A DNA stretch of 64,000 bases from Druceiella hillmani (Eukaryota > Arthropoda > Insecta > Lepidoptera > Hepialidae), in the NCBI GenBank assembly GCA_039881145.1, contig JAYKKI010000139.1, positions 2,836,501 through 2,900,500 on the forward strand, given 5' to 3'. The translations under genes and the position numbers were made by a program. The notes under the pieces are model-generated. The model was given only the letters and a program-made list of their open reading frames with translations, was not told the DNA's origin and searched no databases. Within the stretch, counting starts at the first letter, position 1, and every line of letters starts with the position of its first letter. Below are positions 61,595 to 64,000 of this stretch, piece by piece.

Positions 61595-61855
61595 TCAATA
61601 TATTTGGCATTAATTTTGTAAAAATTAATTATTCACTATTAAATGACTTGATATAGTATTATTTCTACTTTCTTTAATTTCTTTACTACAACCTAGGTTT
61701 CGCTGTATTACAACATCTTCAGGTCGGCTATTATCAAAGAATCTTTGCTAATAGCCTACCAGAATATGTTGTAATACAACGAAATCTAGGTCGTGGTAAA
61801 GAACTTAAAGAAAGTAGAAATAATACTACATCAGGTAGTTTCATATAATTGTTTG
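61595..61855. mobile_element. Palindromic Penelope-like element terminus, copy D
   Basis: The most complete palindrome of the family. Arms of over 100 bp meet near 61741 with practically no spacer (TCAAAGAATCTTTGC at the centre). Left blocks include TTTGGCATTAATTTTGTA, TCTACTTTCTTTAATTTC and ACCTAGGTTTCG. Right blocks include ACGAAATCTAGGTCGTGGTA and AAAGAAAGTAGAAATAATAC. Each arm corresponds to the single terminal arm of the PLE copy at 38.7 kb. Confidence 0.85.
61684..61728 (-). ncRNA. Hammerhead-ribozyme-like motif, copy D (minus strand)
   Basis: Reading the minus strand: CTGAAGA, stem II GTTGT-AAT-ACAGC (one wobble pair keeps the helix), GAAA, ACC-TA-GGT stem III, then T instead of C, giving a GTT site. 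All core residues are intact. The opposite arm of the palindrome has CAGAATA instead and is broken. Confidence 0.45.
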
Positions 61856-62516
61856 TAAGTCTTTTAGACGTATAACATGTTGAGAGAAATTTATTGTATT
61901 TATCCATTTTGATGGTTTCATCAGCTGTGAATGACCATCATTTGAACTATAAATGTGTTGAGTGTATTAAAATTCACTTAAACGTTTAAAACATTACGTT
62001 GAATGGTGAAAAATGTATGTAAATTACATATTTTATACTATGTGCTACATTCCGTAAAAAAGGTCATTTGAGAGGAAGATATCCCTTCCTATTACATTAT
62101 CACTCTCAAGATATTACTTTAATATAATGCCACATTTTTATCAAAAAACAAATGTAAAATATTTGAATCTAAAAGCAAGCGTAATAAATATTTTTCCACT
62201 TATTTCGTAATATAACCTTTAGACTGTAATATCTATCACTAGTTTCAAATAAATTTAGCTTAAACTAAGCTAACTAATAAAACAAATGATCCACGTACTA
62301 CTTTAATAAGTTCAAAAAGCATTAATCTAGTTTAAAACTCTATTTTTTTCACAAAATCCCGAGTTAAAAAACTTTACGTCAAATGGTTTTTCGCTGATAA
62401 CTAAATCTTTTAAAAGCTCTATTATAGAAGTTACCTTTCTTTTCACAACACATTACTTCGCCTCAAAGTCTATTGCGGTCGTTGAATTTTGTAGCTTTTA
62501 AATATTAGTTATGTTA
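61856..62516. other. AT-rich non-coding stretch
   Basis: Nothing recognised. Confidence 0.5.
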
Positions 62517-62585
62517 AAATATGACAGATAATAACAGTTTTAACTTTCCTTTGAAATATGACAGATAATAATAGTTTTAACTTTT
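62517..62585 (+). repeat. Tandem duplication, period 37 bp
   Basis: AAATATGACAGATAATAACA then GTTTTAACTTT occurs twice with one difference. Confidence 0.9.
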
Positions 62586-64000
62586 ATTTCTTATTAACGC
62601 GTACTTCACAAGCGGGTTAGAATTTAACAAGAGCAGCTCCTTAATGACTATCAAAACTTCTATTACGACAATATCAAGAAATTTTTGAAAATTTTTATAT
62701 TTCTAATTAGATTTCAGAATGCTAAACATAATCATAAAGATTAAAATAAAATACTACCTACATTCGTTTGTATTCTGAAAACGCAAGTTCCATTGGCATT
62801 TATAAAGAGTCTCATTATCAGTTCTGTTAAACGATAATATTTTAAATAGTTAATTTCTGAACTCTTTAAATTTTTTTCGACCACAAAATAATCATTACAT
62901 GGTGTAACGACAAACAATTCTCAAATATATTAACTTGTCACACTGAAGTCATAATGAAACGGTGTAAAATCAATAATTTTAAGCTTGTTATAAACACTAT
63001 AACTCCAATAATCACAAGTGTGTTCATTAGTTTACTAATGACTGTTAATTTTACCGCTGAATAAAATGTCACATATATTGTTTTAACAAGAATTCTTAAT
63101 CGAACATTCATTTCTATATAAAAATACTTTTTGCTTAAAAATCTTTGGGATCTTCATTGTACTCAGCGCACTATTGCTTAAAAATATATAAGATTATTTA
63201 TTCGTTTGCCAGCAATACGACTTTAGAACTACCCATAGTCATATACGCAATTTTGCTGGAGCTGATGATATTTTATTTGCAATAAATGGTAATAAATTAA
63301 TAATCAACAAACTATTTTACTTTGTTGCAATTATCCAATTTTTGCTCGATTGAAATCGTTTGGTATTTCATGGTTATTTTTGTGTTAATTTAAATATTAT
63401 CCTAAGAATCATAAAACAGCTATCGAAACAAAGAACATTTGTTTGGAATGGACTGAGTCCGTGATTAGAGACTCTCGCCCAGGAGTTAGAGTTATGTCTC
63501 GATTATAGTTCTTGATATTGACGGCCACTGTGTGCTGTGTGTAACAGCTTTTAGAGACATTAATTCTGAATTTATTTAACCAGTCATAACATACCTGGTT
63601 CGATACAAACACATGGTTTACACGGTTACACGGTTTGTCACTCTCTAATAAATTGATCTAACACATATTAAGCCTCCAGTTAGCAGCCTCCAATAATAGA
63701 TTACGGCTACAAAATATTCAGGTTAATGTACTTTCTGCAGAGTTTTCAAATATCTGTATCTATTGACAAAAGGCAATTAAGTCTTACATTTATTAAGCTT
63801 TCACTTGTTTTTTATTTATCTTTGGAGATATTATTTTGATCTCAAAACAAATGACTAAGTTTTTTATTTTAAATCAAAACTCAATGGGATGTAGATATAA
63901 CTAGCACGATTTCTAATGTCTTTTCATAATTTTGAAATATATCTGCAACATGGCTTATCTTAATATTTCTGAGTATAACACCGTTCCTAAGAATTTTCTT
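62586..64000. other. AT-rich non-coding stretch
   Basis: No gene, tRNA or transposon recognised. The minus-strand frame at 63409-63612 is unassigned. Confidence 0.5.

Noticed and set aside
63590..63620. GGTTCGATAC as a tRNA or SINE B box
   Set aside because: No matching A box or cloverleaf can be formed upstream.

Overview
The window is very AT-rich eukaryotic DNA, most likely from an insect or another arthropod with a repeat-rich genome. I infer this from the long (TA)n/(TG)n microsatellites, the transposon families (mariner, Tc1-like, RTE-like non-LTR, Penelope-like) and the lack of any long open frame. I see no complete protein-coding gene, rRNA or tRNA, and nothing bacterial. It reads as intergenic DNA or one or more very large introns. 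Most short ORFs are microsatellite read-through or chance frames.

Layout: 1-7.8 kb is plain AT-rich DNA with three microsatellites and one near-perfect palindrome. 7.8-9.6 kb holds two tandem arrays: about four copies of a diverged ~145-bp repeat, then 22 copies of a 28-bp unit with a palindromic core and a three-unit higher-order pattern. 10.1-10.7 kb is a dead Tc1-like transposase on the minus strand. 13-15.4 kb carries small duplications, a possible 63-nt coding exon and a 25/21-bp minisatellite. 20.2 kb and 35.5 kb are small GC-rich islands. 29.8-30.1 kb is a non-LTR reverse transcriptase relic. 34.2-44.7 kb is the richest part. It has an RTE 3' end, two further RTE pieces on the minus strand, and a Penelope-like element (PLE) with a readable GIY-YIG endonuclease. 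Two palindromes built from the PLE terminal sequence lie here; a third is at 61.6 kb. 54.5-55.7 kb is a defective mariner with both terminal inverted repeats. 57-58.6 kb has a duplicated 99-bp unit and two minus-strand candidate exons.

The most interesting material is the PLE family. One copy keeps the C-terminal RT/GIY-YIG coding region, broken by two stops. Its terminal sequence, and three palindromic copies elsewhere, carry a short motif that can fold like a minimal hammerhead ribozyme (CTGAAGA, a short stem II, GAAA, a 3-bp stem III, then GTC). The second theme is at least ten short, nearly perfect inverted duplications with small spacers. They look like template-switch events rather than one transposon family.

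Three minus-strand ORFs (21.7, 28.9 and 57-58.6 kb) have splice-like borders and loose insect chemoreceptor-like features. These are tentative.
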